Source: Ectocarpus siliculosus
Taxonomy: Eukaryota > Sar > Phaeophyceae > Ectocarpales > Ectocarpaceae
Reading direction: 5' to 3'
Length of the DNA: 31,123 nucleotides
Assembly (NCBI GenBank): GCA_000310025.1
Contig: FN648885.1
Coordinates: 41,516 to 72,638 of the forward strand
Position 1 is the stretch's first letter, and each line of letters begins with the position of its first letter. The position numbers and the translations under genes are program-made. Below, piece by piece: positions 19,476 to 29,708 of this stretch. The notes beneath the pieces are model-generated. The model saw only the letters and a list, made by a program, of their open reading frames with translations, was not told the origin of the DNA and did not search any database.

Positions 19476-19660
19476 GGGCGCGACGAGCGCGCGGTCCCGT
19501 CGGGGGGTGAAAGGGCAATGTCAGTCCGTAGTCTTGTCTCTATCGGAATCGAAAAGCCGAAAATTCGAGGTATACATTTTGTACATAACGATGGAGAACG
19601 CCGACGAGGAAGGTACGAAGAGAGGAAATTGCACCCCACGTTCGAAGTCGGTGTGAAAAC
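19476..19660 (+). repeat. Dispersed repeat of about 180 bp, copy 2
   Basis: This matches 13986-14170 over its full length (CGACGAGCGCGCGGTCCCGT through TTCGAAGTCGGTGTGAAAAC). Here it abuts the 5' side of the decayed recombinase element. Sequence diverges directly after GTGTGAAAAC. It may be a mobile element or a piece of one. Confidence 0.8.
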
Positions 19661-19939
19661 CGCCGCAAGGAAGGAGTGCGGAGGGGACAAAAAAACAATG
19701 GAGACGTGGACGTTTGCGTCGTGGAACGATCTTTCCGTATAACGTAGGTACTCACCAATGCAAGACAAAGAGAGGTAAAATACCCATCGTGAACGTCAAA
19801 GCGCAGGTCATAACTGCATATGACTCATGCGCGAAGAAATTCATTACACAATAATGTTGTAGTCTGCAGAAGTTAGATATTTGCTGGAAGTTGGTCAGAG
19901 GTTAGAATATATGCTGAGTGAATGAAAGAGTGCACATCC

Positions 19940-20030
19940 CGCATGGGACCCGTGGGTCGGCCAATGACTGGCTCATGGGATACATGGGCTGGCCCATGGG
20001 ATACATGGGCCGGCAAATGGCTCCCATGGG
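19940..20030. repeat. Second CATG-core palindrome array, 9-12 bp spacing
   Basis: Copies of CCCATGGG and its variants (CATGGGA, CCGTGGGT, TACATGGG) have ATG or GTG centres near 19943, 19952, 19964, 19975, 19984, 19996, 20005, 20017 and 20026. The steps alternate between 9 and 12 and average about 10.4 bp. Weaker copies (ATACGTGGGAC, CCCGTGGAAC, CCATGAGG) continue to about 20095. The TIR found around the first array is not seen here. The flanks 19661-19939 and 20096-20480 hold no supportable gene. Confidence 0.75.
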
Positions 20031-20095
20031 ATATTAGAGGCGTCCCTGTGATACGTGGGACAGTCATTGGACGCCCCGTGGAACATCCATGAGGC

Positions 20096-21393
20096 TTATG
20101 GAATATCCAATGCTTGAGGGGAGCCCTACAACATATGCCTTGCAGGCGTCCCGTGATTCGTCCTACCGCTTTCTGTAGACGCAAAGGAGAGTTAGCGCGT
20201 CTATTGCTGTATATGTATATATAGGAAGGTTTGTTCGTCGAAGCAGATAGAATAAACTGGTGTTTATTTTGTAACAGTCGAATTAGAATTTGGCTTCATT
20301 TGTGTGTACTCGTGTCCAACATCCATCGTGTCGGCCGTGTTCCTATTCGCGTCCCGCTACTCTTGTGACCTCACCGCTGCGTGCATTTAGCACGAGGGGG
20401 GAGGGTGCAGTAAGATAAGCGGCGGCAAGCCACCGCAGTCTCGCTCGCCGCGCCGCTCAGATAGGTCCCTTCCCAAACATGGGATGCGGTTCATCCCAAC
20501 CGAGACGTACTCTCGCTGAAGAAAAAAAATGCGGTTCGTCCCAACCGAGACGTACTCTCTCTGAAGAAAAAATTCAACGGCAAAAAGAAAGAGCGGGGCC
20601 TGTTGTATGGTCGCACGCTGACTTGTCGCGGTTGATAGCAGCCATTGTACTGCACGGGGTGGAGGAACCCTGCGGCATCGGACATAACCAATCGACCCGC
20701 GGCAGTAGGGCATGATGCTGTCACGAGTATGCACATGAGGCAGGTGCCCTGTTTTTTCTGTTTCCCCCGGCTTACTAGGGACTACTTGCCGGTACAATCT
20801 TGTCTGTGCCGCGCACAGAGGGGCATATAGCTGAAGGAATCGACGATAATATGCCCACTCACGTAAGCAATCGTCTCCACGGATGGTATTGACAAGTCCC
20901 CACTGATGGTATCGACAAGTCCCATGGCATACAAAGCGGCCGCATACGTAATCGGAAAGTGCATTCAACAGCATTCACGGGAACGGATAAAAGCAAAAAC
21001 ACATGCATGCGAGAGAAAGACTCAAAGAAAAAGACTGAAAAACAAACAAGACGAGAAAAAAAAACGAGACAGCGAACTACGTGCTGTATGCATAAGGAAA
21101 AAGAAGATGAGAAAAAAATAGGGGGGGAGAGGTGAAAGTGACACGCGAGGTTCGAACTCGCGAGGAACGTCAGGTAGCGGTCCACGTGAGTGCATCACGG
21201 TCTCGAGGGGCATCACGTCAAATTTATTGCCGCTGTGACACAAACCTTCTATAAGAATACGTCACGTCCATCGACGATTAAGCGACCAAAAACGCCCGGA
21301 CAGCAATTGATGCATGCCAAAAACTCGTCAACGTGCCGTAGGATTGTCTATGCGGAAGTGATCTCAATGAAAAAAAAAAACAAGGACACGCAC
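20096..21393. other. Gene-less stretch with small tandem duplications
   Basis: A 45-bp unit beginning ATGCGGTTC.TCCCAACCGA is duplicated at 20484-20528 and 20529-20573. A 23-bp unit GATGGTAT.GACAAGTCCC is duplicated at 20882 and 20905. From about 20980 to 21120 the plus strand is A/G-rich. At 21144-21162 CGCGAGGTTCGAACTCGCG resembles a tRNA T arm but no tRNA fold could be built around it. The 195-codon minus-strand frame over the duplications has no motif. Confidence 0.5.
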
Positions 21394-22880
21394 CAGCACG
21401 GGACGCGCCAATAGTGGAAGCACTCGTCCGTGCTGTTGGCGAGTGGAAGTTAACCGATCTCAACGCAACGAAACACGAAGTCATACATGTATCAGCACGG
21501 GATGCGCCAATGAGTGGAAGCACCCGCGCTGTTGGCGAGTAGAGTTAACCGAATTCAACGCAGCGGTAGAAAAATACCACAAATCATGCATCAGTACGGG
21601 ACGCGCCAATGAGTGGAAGCACCCGTGCTGCATATGTGATGTCAGCCTCAGCACGGGACGCGCCAATGAGTGGAAGCACTCGTGCGGTTGGTGAGTAGAG
21701 TTAACCGATCTCAAAAAGAAAGAACAAAACGCCGTACATGTATCAGCACGGGACGCGCCAATGAGTGGAAGCACCCGCGCTGTTGGCGAGTAGAGTTAAC
21801 CGAATTCAACGCAGCGGTAGAAAAATACCACAAATCATGCATCAGTACGGGACGCGCCAATGAGTGGAAGCACCCGTGCTGCATATGTGTTGTCAGCCTC
21901 AGCACGGGACGCGCCAACGAGTGGAAGCACTCGTGCTGTTGGCGAGTGGAAGTTAACCGATCTCAAAAAGAAAGAACAAAACGCCGTACACGTATCAGCA
22001 CGGGACACGCCAATGAGTGGAAGCACCCGCGCTGTTGGCGAGTAGAGTTAACCGAATTCAACGCAGCGGTAGGAAATACCACAAATCATGCATCAGTACG
22101 GGACGCGCCAATGAGTGGAAGCACCCGTGCTGCATATGTGTTGTCAGCCTCAGCACGGGACGCGCCAACGAGTGGAAGCACTCGTGCGGTTGGCGAGTAG
22201 AGTTAACCGATCTCAAAAAGAAAGAACAAAACGCCGTACACGTATCAGCACGGGACGCGCCAATGAGTGGACGCACCCGTGCTGTTGGCGAGTAGAGTTA
22301 ACCGAATTCAACGCATCGAAAACAAAGTCGTACACGTATCAGTACGGGACGCGCCAATGAGTGGAAGCACCCGTGCTGCATATGTGTTGTCAGTTTCAGC
22401 AAGGGACGCGCCAATGAGTGCTGTTGGCGAGTAGAGTTAACCGATCTCAAAAAGAAAGAACAAAAACGCCGTACACGTATCAGTACGGGACGCGCCAATG
22501 AGTGGGCGCACCCGTGCTGTTGGCGAGTAGAATTAACCGATCTCCACGCATCGAAAACGAAGTCATACACGTATCAGTACGGGACGCGCCAATGAGTGGA
22601 AGCACCCATGCTCATATGTGTTGTCAGTTTCAGCAGGGGACGCGCCAATGAGTGGAAGCACCCGCGCTGCGTACAAGTATCAGTGCGGGTCGCGCCAATG
22701 AGTGGAAGCACCCGTGCTGCATATGTGTTGTCAGTTTCAGCGAGGGACGCGCCAATGAGTGGAAGCACCCGCGCTGTTGGCAAGTGGAGTTCACCGTATC
22801 CAACGCATCGAAAAAAAAAAAAAATACGTATCAGCACGAGACGCGCCAATGAGTGGAAGCACCCGTGCCGATGGCGAACC
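21394..22880 (+). repeat. Minisatellite with 19 cores and higher-order organisation
   Basis: A core of about 38 bp, CAGCACGGGACGCGCCAATG then AGTGGAAGCACCCGTGCTG, starts at 21394, 21493, 21592, 21649, 21744, 21843, 21900, 21996, 22094, 22151, 22246, 22340, 22397, 22481, 22575, 22631, 22681, 22738 and 22832. Spacers come in a few types, and three cores with their spacers repeat as a block of about 251 bp (21493, 21744, 21996, 22246). The outer nine bases CAGCACGGG and CCCGTGCTG are inverted repeats in the consensus. A second pair, CGCCAA and TTGGCG, links the core to the following spacer in many copies. Frames across the array simply translate the repeat (GRANEWKHP) and are not called as genes. 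Confidence 0.93.
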
Positions 22881-23137
22881 GGGGTTCACCGAATCCAAGA
22901 AAATATATATACAAAAAAAAAAAAAGAGAAACCATCGCTAGTGTTCCAAAGAGAGAAATATTCGGGATTGGTCGACGTCCGGTGACCGTAGCGTCAGCAG
23001 CAATAATCACTCCATTCAATCCACAGGCGTCGAGAACGAACTAACGCGAGCTCGCGATATAACAACGCGTCGTTCTGGGCCCGACGAAAACCCACGTCAG
23101 ATAGTTTCGCCCGAAGATAGGATTTGTAGACCATTCT

Positions 23138-24139
23138 AACTGCAGATCCAGGCGCGCGATCGACTACGCCCACGATGAAGAGGAAAAGAAGTGTTCCCGC
23201 AACGCCGCCCTGACGCTCGCCCGCCGCCTGCCGCCGGTCCGCTGCTTATACGACTCCAACCGCGACCAGATGCCGACACGGGCCTCCACGCGGAGCGGCA
23301 GGGCAGCGGCTGGGCAAGCAGGGCGAGGTCGGGCGGCGACACCTTCGACACCACGCACGAGGAGGTCTACCACGCGATCGGTGGCGAGCTCGACGGCTCG
23401 CCCCTCGACGCGCAGCGGATCACGTACTCCCGCGAGGCGTCGAGCGGTATCCTCCTCGCGAGCGCCAGGGACAGGCACCCGCGGCGACCCCCCCGCTGAT
23501 GAGACTGAGCTCGCTTCTCTCCGCGGGCTGGTGGACGGCCTGAGGGAGGAGCTGCAGCGGAAGCGCGATGAGGCTGCCGGCGATCGCCAGCAGCTTCAAG
23601 CAACGATCGACGACCTGATCGCCACCCAAGCAGCAGGACCTGGCCTTCCGGGGGGGGGTGCAACTTGTGGGCACAACCGCCCCACCATCGGCCTCTCGGG
23701 CCCCCGCTACACCCAGCGCCGAGGCGGCTAAGGCTACGGCAAAGGATAGAGCGCGGATGTGGGGGGACCTCCGCCGGGTAAAAGCGTGGCTCATCCTGGG
23801 GCGGCCTCCGGCAGTTTCAAAACTGTCGCAGATGGAGTGGCAATCCTTGCTTCGCAAAGGCGTCCTGGTGACAGAGAAAGTGGCGGCATCGCTCGACGCG
23901 CTCGTGGTTACTGCTTCGCCTTCAACTCGTCGTCCGGTTGCCATGATCGTAACTGCCCACACATCCACGCCCAGAACCCTTCCCACGCTAGGCGCGGAGC
24001 GTCCGAAACTCCGGCAACCGGCGCGCGCGGCGTTGGCCACGGCAACGGGGGAGGGCGCGGAGGAGAGGCGCGCGCCGCTGGCGAGGGCGGCGCGAGACCC
24101 AAGGCCGCTGGCTTCTTCACCCACGGGAAAGACAAATAG
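23138..24139 (+). pseudogene. Gag-like N-terminal region: coiled coil and CCCH zinc motif, with frameshifts
   Basis: One frame runs from about 23138 (AIDYAHDEEEKKCSRNAALT) to a charged helix (LRGLVDGLREELQRKRDEAA, about 23520-23590). At a nine-G run (23650-23658) the plausible reading moves to the next frame: ATAKDRARMWGDLRRVKAWL, then SLLRKGVLVTEKVAASLDAL. Near 23900-23915 it returns to the first frame, giving CFAFNSSSGCHDRNCPHIH, a C-x8-C-x4-C-x3-H motif. The frame ends at a TAG (24137-24139). The net frame is restored, so two compensating indels, or sequencing errors at the G run, explain the pattern. The motif suggests RNA or DNA binding, as in Gag-like proteins; the function is inferred. 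Confidence 0.55.
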
Positions 24140-25388
24140 GGGTGCGGGCTCTCCCGCGTAGCGGGGGGGCCTACCTCGGATGGCAGCGCACCTGCGGCTA
24201 AATCGAACGGCAGCACGCCGGTCTACACGAGGTTGGCTCCAGGGCTATCAGCAGGTTCAGGACCTGGGACAGGCAGGACGGGACTTTGTTACCGACGTCT
24301 TGGCATGCAGCTCGTCGAGCACTCAGTTGCGTCTTCGTCTAGAAGGACTTACACGTCAGGCTTCAACTCTTGGTGCACGTTTCGCAGGCTGACGGAGAAG
24401 CCCAAGTTCCTAGGGCAACGTGCCGGGGACCTTCATGTGTGGGAGTTGATAGACTTCGTAGCCTGGTGTTTCGAGTCTGAGGGTAATCTAGCGAGTACAA
24501 TATCCGGAAAACTCACGGCTGTACAACATTTTCATAGGCTGGAAGCTTCTGTCGAGCTAGACTTGTCGTCTCCGATGTTGAAATGTGCGCTAAGGGGGAT
24601 TGCGAGGAACCACGTGGCTGTGGGGACGGTACGCCGTGTGCGCCTGCCTGTGTCTTGGCGTATGCTGCTGGACGGGGAAAGCGCAAGCCAGAACTGGGGG
24701 GGAAGGGGGCAGAGTGATGTGGCTGTGTCTGTGCTTGTCCTATCTCTTTATCACACGGTCTGATGAGGTGTTCGCGAATGATGCGGGCAGGGTGCATGAG
24801 GCACACTGTCTTACGAGGGCGGACGTAGCATTGTTTGCTGGCGAGACGCAATTAGTCTTTAGTCACTATCGTAGAGCAGACCGTGTCGAAATGAGGTTTA
24901 GAGGGCACAAGGCCGATCAAGAGCAGAAAGGAAACATACGGGTTCGTACGCGAGACGAAGTCACCGGACCGCAGTCAGGTGTGAGAGCACGCGGTGGCGC
25001 GGTGGCTCTTGTGGTGGAGCTGTTATCGTGTCATGCGACGTTCCCTGACTCCGCACCGTTGGCTTCGTACCGTAGTGGAAGAGCAGTGAGAGTAGTGAGG
25101 TATACTGCTGCCCTCCGTGCACTCAGAGAAGTGGTAGCGAAGTCGGGGCGTAACCCCCAGGAGTACGCGTTGCACTCGTTGCGAATTGGAGGCGCGACGG
25201 CTCTTGCATCGGGCGGAGACATCGCAGGACGAGTGATTCAGAGAGAAGGGAAGTGGAGGTCGGATGCATACAAGCCGTACGCGCGAAACAATGTAGAGGA
25301 TTCGCGGCGAGTGTCACGGAAAGTTACAGACGGCAGTAGGATCGTATCGAGACAGCCGGGGGAGGGGACCGTCTGGGGGAACGGATAG
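24140..25388 (+). pseudogene. Tyrosine recombinase/integrase with one frameshift
   Basis: Likely catalyses strand exchange for the element. The N-terminal core-binding part reads RRTYTSGFNSWCTFRRLTEK and GNLASTISGKLTAVQHFHRL. In the stretch of seven G then AA then five G (24696-24709) the reading must shift by one to continue into LCLSYLFITRSDEVF, whose Arg (24756-24758) fits the first catalytic Arg. Further on are HSLRIGGAT (H-x-x-R, His 25173-25175, Arg 25182-25184), GKWRSDAYKPYARNN (Trp in the usual His/Trp place and a candidate nucleophile Tyr) and a stop at 25386-25388. The frame is open back to the TAG ending the Gag-like region, with no ATG near the junction, so expression may have needed readthrough or splicing. 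Confident as a tyrosine recombinase; subfamily uncertain. Confidence 0.78.
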
Positions 25389-25473
25389 TTGACTTATTCG
25401 GTAGTCGTCCAGAAACTGACCTCGATGTGGGTGTTGTAGAATGGTGTGTACCATTTGAGGACTTGGTCAGTTT

Positions 25474-25503
25474 TGGGACTCCTGCGTTTGCAGTCGTAGT
25501 CCC
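25474..25503 (+). other. Small conserved hairpin in the element 3' region
   Basis: GGGACT and AGTCCC flank CCTGCGTTTGCAGTCGT. The same arms appear in the remnant near 18218-18246 around a slightly changed loop, so this pairing is shared by both copies. Confidence 0.55.
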
Positions 25504-25517
25504 CCGGCTAGTATTTG

Positions 25518-25610
25518 TGGGGAGAGAGATGGATTTGTAAGAGTTGACGCCGGCCTTTGCAGCTAACGCGGCCGGAGAGACGATGAGCGTTTCGTGCGTC
25601 TCTCTCCCCA
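25518..25610 (+). other. 3' hairpin of the recombinase element
   Basis: GGGGAGAGAGA at 25519-25529 pairs with TCTCTCTCCCC at 25599-25609. The stem is extended inward by one T-G and one G-C pair and outward by T-A. An inner stem CCGGCC/GGCCGG lies in the loop at about 25550-25575. It is collinear with the hairpin at 18110-18199 of the other copy. Confidence 0.75.
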
Positions 25611-25655
25611 ACACGTAGCCTAGAAACCGAAGAAATAATGAAGCAATTCGAAAGA

Positions 25656-27056
25656 AAACAAAATAAACCATCACATTAATAGCACTCGCAAACACGCGAA
25701 ACCCTCATCGGCAACACAAACAAACAGGCGGGGCACGTGGAAAAGAAAGTGTAATAACGAAAAACTCAGCAGAGAGCAACGTCTTGTCAACTCGTACGCT
25801 GCCCACCTCCCTCCCGGCACGTACCTTTCCTTCCCCGCCCTCTCTTCTCTCACTTTCGGACACAAGCAAAGAGGATGAAAATCGTTGTGTTACACGCGCA
25901 CGTCCCACACCTAGCAGAACAGCCATGTCGTCTCCAGTCTCCCTCTTTTGGGCTTTTCAATACTGTAGACTTTTCCTGCCTGCCCTTATCCTTGTACGAG
26001 CTACTGCAAGACCAGGACACATACGTGCACCACCCTGCCTGTCCGAAAACACACGGGCCATTCGAATACAAGCCGAATACCACAATGAATGGTCCCTATA
26101 TCCCCGAACAGAGTTGTATACCCAATACTTCCGAACAGAGTGGTACCGGTATGTATCTGGTAAGTAAGACTAAACCCCGCCGATAGATCGTATATGTATA
26201 TGATATATTTACAGGGGCTCCGGGATTCGGGCGCAGAGGCGCCCTCGTCTTCAGTAGTAGGCTTGAAGGGAAGGTGTCAAGGCTGTGCACAGCATACCAA
26301 GGGCATGAAGCCGCAGGGTGATCGAATGAACGAAGTGAAGATGTTCGCGTTGTATTTGAGAAAGGTGCCGTTCCCGGTGTACGATGAAGCCAAATTAGTC
26401 GCGTGTAGGTGAATTTTTGTCTAGCTTCGCCCGGTGCGGACGAAAAAGAGTTGTTGTTGTGTTTCAAAACTGCTTGCATAGACTGGAATGCGTTTTTTTC
26501 GGTGTTGGGCACGCGGAAATTTCGAAGAACGTTGCATTCAATACGTCGGAGCTACTTTGCCAGCGGCGGCAGACAGATGGTTGAGCCGACTCAGAACACC
26601 AAAAATATAATTATTTCCGACCTTCCGCTTCCACCCCATTAAGGTCTACTGTAACTGCACCCCCCAGCTGACTAAGTAGTCATGGAGAAAACTGATGGAG
26701 CAACGCACCCACTCATGAACAGGCGGTTGGCCCAGTTCAGTTGCCGGAAGCGCATGGGAAGCGTAGCGCCGCAAACAGCGGAGGCATGCATGTTAGGGTG
26801 TGTCTTATCAGGCCGAAAAAATACGTATTTGGTTACGAAACCGTATTTTCTTGAAATATATGGAGGCGTTCCTCTACGTTTCCGTAAAAAGAGCAAGGCG
26901 TATTTTTTGGGGGCTTGCTCCTTTTACTGTTCGGTGAAAAATTTCCCGCTTTTTTTCGGCTACCGGAGCAGACACCGGTCACGCGTGCTGTCTTCATCAC
27001 ACCACACCTAGACAGCACCAACAGCACCCCAAAGTGCTTCCCAAGGCAACTCCACT
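25656..27056. other. Gene-less stretch between the two transposon genes
   Basis: Short frames only. A near-perfect hairpin, GTAAAAAGAGCAAG (26884-26897) with CTTGCTCCTTTTAC (26914-26927), has 13 of 14 matches. TTTACAG near 26213 is a fair splice acceptor followed by an open stretch to about 26410 (GLKGRCQGCAQHTKGMKPQ), but I cannot assign it. No Harbinger second ORF (MYB-like) was recognised. Confidence 0.45.
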
Positions 27057-27156
27057 ACCATGCCTGAGCGTGGGAAGCGTCAAGGTCCCAGGGGGATCGC
27101 AGCGCAACGCCGGGAGAAGCGCCGTCGGCGAGCTATCGACGAGGAGGATGTAGCCC

Positions 27157-29708
27157 ATGACAAGAGATTCACAGTCTTGGGTCGTAGTAGTGGCGGCGGG
27201 CGTCGTGGCAGCAGGAGAGGCTCATCGTGCCCACTGCCCTCAGGAACGGGAGCCCATCTACGAGCCCAAGCGTCTTCCGTGGGCTCAACACGAGGCGGAC
27301 CTCGATAAACGGCACGGGTGGCGGCGGTCGTACCGCATGGAGAAAGGCAGTTTCCACAAGCTTGTCGAGCTACTCCGCCCTTCGCTGGAAGTCAACGCAG
27401 CAGTTCGGCGGTGAGTGTTGATGTGTAGATGCAGCCGCCCACGGCAGGTATGCGTGATGAGGGTTCTTCTGGGTGTATATGTAGAAAGCAACGGGGAAGA
27501 GCACAAGTCTAAAACATGTGCTGTACATAGACTACTGCTGTAGTCTATGTTCCTGCTGCCTTTTTTTAAAAAGCAACTCGCTCGTCGAACATGCGGCAGC
27601 AGGGTACGTACAGCGCAGCAGCAGTATTGTACGATATACTGTTGCAAGACACATACTTGTACAGCAGCGGTCATTGTATGGGTTAAAGGCGGAGGTACTA
27701 TTCGTGACGCTCACTACTGTGCAGCAGTATTCACAGGGCGTACAGTACACGCCGGCCCCACTAAACGAATACAGCCTCGTCGGGAGCCGATACAAATTGT
27801 CGTATCCCGCAATGACACAACAGCTGTCGACACGTGCTCATCATGTGCAAAATGCGTACGTAGGTGATGAACACAGAGCCGTCTCCGTACCGTAGTACAT
27901 AGGTAGGTGGATTGGGCCGGCAATCTGACGAGTTTGCGGAGAACATGCGCCCCCCGTCGTAGGTTGCTAAACTAGGTGCTGGCGATTGCAAACATGCCCC
28001 CTTTGACACTCGTACTTCTGTCCTGAACGACTCACGCTCATCCTGCAAACGTTATCTGCGCGTCGCTCGGAAACCCCACAGCACTGCGATCGCCAACCAA
28101 CGGCGCCATAGCTGTGGAAGTCCGCGTTGCCGCGGCGTTGAGGATCCTGGCTGGCGGCAGCTACTGGGATGTTGCCCTCATGTTTGGCTTGTCGAGGGCG
28201 GTCACGTTCGACATCTTGTGGCAAGTGATCGATGCCATCAACGAGACGCCTGCGATTGGGGCATTTGACTTCCCCCTGACCGAGGAAGGCCGCATGCGAA
28301 ACGCCAATAGATTCAAGGTGAGACCTAACGGTGGTCAGTACTGCAACTACGGTTATTCTTGGCGGCATTCTTTCGACCAACCGCGGGATATCGTGTATTT
28401 TTTCACGTCTGCTGTTTCCAGCCGTTTTAGCGTAGGGAGGACTATCTATACGCAGCCCTCGTTGATAAGAGAGAAAAAAAAGTGTTGTCGCCGGCGGGTA
28501 CGAGTTCGGGTTGTCATCGTGGTCAGCATTGTTCGAACCGAAAAATATCCCCCGGGTCCCGGGTGGTTCGCCAGCTTTCGGTGTCCTTTACAAATAAATG
28601 TTGTTGTCATCCTTTGTGTATGCTGGCCACGTTGGTTCGGCCCCGCAACAGCAGTGGCCCGGCAACAGCTTTTAGCGATACAAGAGTGTGGAATCAATGC
28701 AGTCACCTCCGTGGCTCTAAAATGCCCTGATACCTTTGTACCGCTGTACGTGACGCATGATTATGATTAGGATTATCAAACGGCCCAACTCTCAGTTTAC
28801 ATGGTATGCCCGCCGTTGCTGGCGATGGCGCCGTCGCCGATGACATCAACCCACACAACGTACAGCTGAACACTGTTACCAATTTTTGTCAATGTATCTC
28901 TCGACTTATTTTATATCCCTTCCCGACACTGCTACTTTCCCGGCCTCGTGTCTGCCGTCTACAAATGCAGGAGAAGAGCACCGATGGCATTTTCTCCTGG
29001 GTCGTCGCCGCCGTGGATGGTCTGTTCATCAAGGCCAAGGCTCCGTATGCGAAAGACACCGCCAACGTCCTCGCGTACTACTCTGGCAGCAAGTCCGCGT
29101 ACGGCATCAACGTACAAGCGATGTGCACCGCCGACTACCGGTTTTGCGCGATGTCGGCGATCTCACCAGGCTCTACGAACGACTGGGTAGCATGGAATCG
29201 ATCTTCCCTCGCCAAGGCCGTCGCCCGCTTGCCCACCGGATTTCACATCATTGGTGACGCCGCCTACCCCATTGGAGAAAAGCTTCTGACTCCGTACCCT
29301 GGGAGGCTGCTGCCGGCGGGGGAGGACTCGTTCAACTTCCACCTGAGCCAGCTTCGTGTCAAGATCGAGCAGAGCTTCGGCATCCTGGTTTCGACTTGGG
29401 GCATTCTGTGGAGACCTCTCCGCGTGCAGTTCGCAGGACGCGCGGATCTCATCACGGCTCTTTTCCATCTGCACAACTTTCTGCAAGACGAGAAGGTATC
29501 GCCGATCCAGCTTGCAGAGGAGGACTCGCGCAGCGGACGCAACCGGCCGGCCCTCTGTGCTACGCAGCGCACCTTGCCGGATGACTGGCAAACGGAGCAG
29601 CCGGCTCCTTCGAGGAGCGGTGAGACCCCGGCCCGAGCGGCTATCCGCACGGCCCTGGAGTTGAAGAAGCAGTGGAGGCCGGACTACAACCGCCAGAGGA
29701 ATTCGTGA
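27157..29708 (+). CDS. PIF/Harbinger-type transposase (DDE_Tnp_4/HARBI1-like), three exons
   Basis: Catalyses cut-and-paste transposition. Exon 1 (27157-27410, perhaps starting at an ATG at 27060 if a frame break near 27200 is allowed) contains YRMEKGSFHKLVELLRPSLE, the usual N-terminal region. Exon 2 (28082-28317) reads VAAALRILAGGSYWDVALMF and ends RFK at a GTGAGA donor. Exon 3 (28971-29708) starts after AATGCAG, joins in phase and carries the catalytic triad: Asp in AAVDGLFIK (29016-29018), Asp in IIGDAAYP (29256-29258) and Glu in VKIEQSFGIL (29367-29369), spaced 80 and 37 residues, then LHNFLQDEKV. The exon 1 to exon 2 junction (27410 GTGAGT to 28081 CCACAG) is one base out of phase, so the copy has an indel or uses another site. 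TIRs and the MYB-like partner were not found. Confidence 0.85.

Larger units (their letters stand above)
23138..25655 (+). mobile_element. Tyrosine-recombinase element with Gag-like region (Crypton/DIRS-like), broken
   Basis: A Gag-like region (coiled coil plus CCCH zinc motif) is followed by a tyrosine recombinase and a structured 3' non-coding end. The 3' boundary near 25655 is set by where similarity to the minus-strand remnant at 18059 stops. The 5' boundary is not known; 23138 is only the first position where the Gag-like frame looks coding. No reverse transcriptase or RNase H lies between, which separates it from DIRS and Ngaro retroelements and resembles Cryptons. A deletion derivative of a DIRS-like element cannot be excluded. 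At least three frame breaks make this copy inactive as read. Confidence 0.68.

Noticed and set aside
21138-21216. Minus-strand tRNA gene (T-arm-like GCGAGTTCGAACCTCGC, possible acceptor pairing, T-run downstream)
   Set aside because: No D arm or anticodon arm with a T before the anticodon could be fitted; it is more simply a short inverted repeat.
21670-22200. 176-codon frame in the minisatellite
   Set aside because: It only translates the repeat, and unit lengths that are not multiples of three change the frame along the array.
21394-22880. CRISPR-like array (repeats of about 38 bp with hairpin arms)
   Set aside because: Spacers are themselves repeated in a few types and in higher-order blocks, lengths vary from about 10 to 60 bp, there are no cas genes, and the context is eukaryotic.
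21394-22880. H-type pseudoknot formed by the two hairpins in each minisatellite unit
   Set aside because: The 3-base link would have to span both stems, so the two pairings cannot coexist; they are alternatives.
26795-26830. Harbinger 5' TIR beginning TTA|GGGTGTGTCTTATC
   Set aside because: No inverted counterpart was found downstream of the transposase to 30500.
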